A DNA stretch of 14,135 bases from a bacterium. Lineage in GTDB: Bacteria > Sumerlaeota > Sumerlaeia > MVZB01. Shown here piece after piece: positions 13,229 to 14,135 of this stretch (its first letter is position 1; each line of letters opens with the position of its first letter). The DNA is taken from contig JAMCWS010000257.1 of NCBI GenBank assembly GCA_023480605.1, forward strand, positions 1 through 14,135, read 5' to 3'. A program made the translations under genes and the position numbers. Below the pieces are notes generated by a model. That model saw only the letters and a list, made by a program, of their open reading frames with translations, did no database searches and was not told the DNA's origin.

Positions 13229-14135
13229 TCACGGTTTGGCCTTGGGCCGCGTCGGGTCGGCAAAACCATCGGTCCGGAACGGCGAGGCCGGCAGCCCGGC
13301 TCCGTCATGCAGGTTCGCCCCCTCGGGCCAGCCTTTCCAGGCGTAGCGGATCGCGACGGGATCGGGCACGGCGTCGCTGCCGACGACGATCGTGTCGCCG
13401 TCGATCACGGCCTGGGCCGGCACGAAGCGCTCGTCGGCGCCGGCGATGGTGAAACCCTCGAGGCCGTCCCCGCGCGCCGCGAGTCCTTCCCGGCCGCGCT
13501 TGAACGTCAAGCCGATCCTGCCGTCGCGTCGTGTCATGGACGTGTAACCCGGACCCGTATAGTCGAGTTTTTCGCCGTAAGCCAGGGCGCGGGCCGCCAG
13601 CGCCAGGCGCCGGCCGACGGTCTGTTTGTCGCCGGGGTGGATTTCGTTTCGTTCGCCGACGTCGATCGTGACGACCATTCCCGTGCCGGGCACCGATTGG
13701 GCCGTCCGGCGCTGGGCCTCGCGCACCCACGCCCAGGAGTTGTCGAGCAGGCCGGGTGGCGTGCCGGGGAACGCCTCGTAGGCGGTGATCTGGACAATGA
13801 GGAATATGAAATCACAGCGAAAGTCGCGGCGCCAGCTCTTGATGAGCGCCGTCAACAGATCTTGATACTCGAAGGCGCGCGAGGTGTTGCTCTCGCCCTG
13901 ATACCACGCGACCCCCTTGAGCGCGAACGGCCGCAGCGGGGCGATCATCGCGTTGTAAAGCACCGCCGGCCGTTGCGGGTCGGCCTCCGGCTTGCCGGGT
14001 TGAAAGGGCGGGTAGGGGATTTTCGCCGCCGCCGCGGGATCGGTCTTGAGAAGCTCGTTCCGTCGGTTGCCGTATTGGCGCCGGTAGGCGGCCCATTGGC
14101 GTTCCCACGCCTTAAGGCGTTCGCCGTAGGTTCGC
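13229..14135 (-). CDS. Sialate O-acetylesterase family protein (SGNH hydrolase), 5' end outside window
   Basis: On the minus strand the frame is open from the window edge to TGA 13231-13229, giving the last 301 residues. The signature ALKGVAWYQGESNTSRAFEYQDLLTALIKSWR identifies the sialate O-acetylesterase (SASA) family. LIVQITAYE, WAWVREAQRRTAQSVPGTGMVVTIDVG and EIHPGDKQTVGRRLALAARALAYG follow in the normal order; the His of EIHP should belong to the catalytic triad. The last 120 residues form the usual C-terminal beta domain (GLEGFTIAGADERFVPAQAVI, AIRYAWKGWPEGANLHDGAGLPASPFRTD). Such enzymes remove acetyl groups from sialic acid or plant xylan and are normally secreted; the signal peptide would lie outside the window. 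One point to note is NEIHP where I would expect NDIHP. A GTG at 13963-13961 lies inside the domain and is not the start. Confidence 0.92.
   Translation of the reverse strand, partial: RTYGERLKAWERQWAAYRRQYGNRRNELLKTDPAAAAKIPYPPFQPGKPEADPQRPAVLYNAMIAPLRPFALKGVAWYQGESNTSRAFEYQDLLTALIKSWRRDFRCDFIFLIVQITAYEAFPGTPPGLLDNSWAWVREAQRRTAQSVPGTGMVVTIDVGERNEIHPGDKQTVGRRLALAARALAYGEKLDYTGPGYTSMTRRDGRIGLTFKRGREGLAARGDGLEGFTIAGADERFVPAQAVIDGDTIVVGSDAVPDPVAIRYAWKGWPEGANLHDGAGLPASPFRTDGFADPTRPKAKP

Noticed and set aside
1..14135. CRISPR array, insertion sequence or prophage
   Set aside because: No regularly spaced direct repeats, transposase, integrase or phage genes are visible on either strand.

Overview
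This is a GC-rich bacterial chromosomal window with mostly plus-strand genes. The gene set is a non-HemE URO-D family protein, an NfeD/slipin pair, a DnaJ-like/TPR fusion, a sialate O-acetylesterase and several small conserved proteins of unknown function. That mix, with GTG starts and weak Shine-Dalgarno sites, suggests the Planctomycetota or a neighbouring PVC-type lineage, probably a metagenome-assembled genome. This is inference from gene style; no rRNA or marker gene is present.

Layout. 1-378: C-terminus of an MFS transporter. 484-2126: a URO-D family protein closely followed by a small zinc-ribbon membrane protein. 2332-5556: a membrane-envelope operon of an NfeD-type serine protease, a secreted DUF6448-like protein and a slipin (SPFH/stomatin). 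A near-perfect 17-bp-arm hairpin follows the first gene, and the second gene appears to have lost its start codon. 5557-5897: non-coding, with a weak terminator, small hairpins and the promoter of the next gene. 5898-7061: RNase D, converging with and overlapping a minus-strand lipoprotein gene by 7 bp.

7670-8414 is a 745-bp AT-richer stretch without genes. Between 7849 and 8275 it holds five matches to the DnaA-box consensus TTWTNCACA on both strands, plus an AT-rich inverted repeat. I read it as a candidate chromosomal replication origin (oriC). No dnaA or dnaN gene is in view.

8415-13206 holds four plus-strand genes: a signal-peptide, single-pass membrane protein with a long acidic tail; a 181-aa protein with two CxxC pairs behind a good sigma70-type promoter; a GT4 glycosyltransferase; and a J-like domain fused to TPR repeats, in which the HPD tripeptide reads DPE. 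13229-14135 (minus) is the C-terminal part of a sialate O-acetylesterase, convergent with the TPR gene across a 22-bp gap that holds a GC hairpin.

The clearest functional unit is the NfeD / DUF6448-like / slipin operon. The most interesting non-coding element is the DnaA-box cluster.
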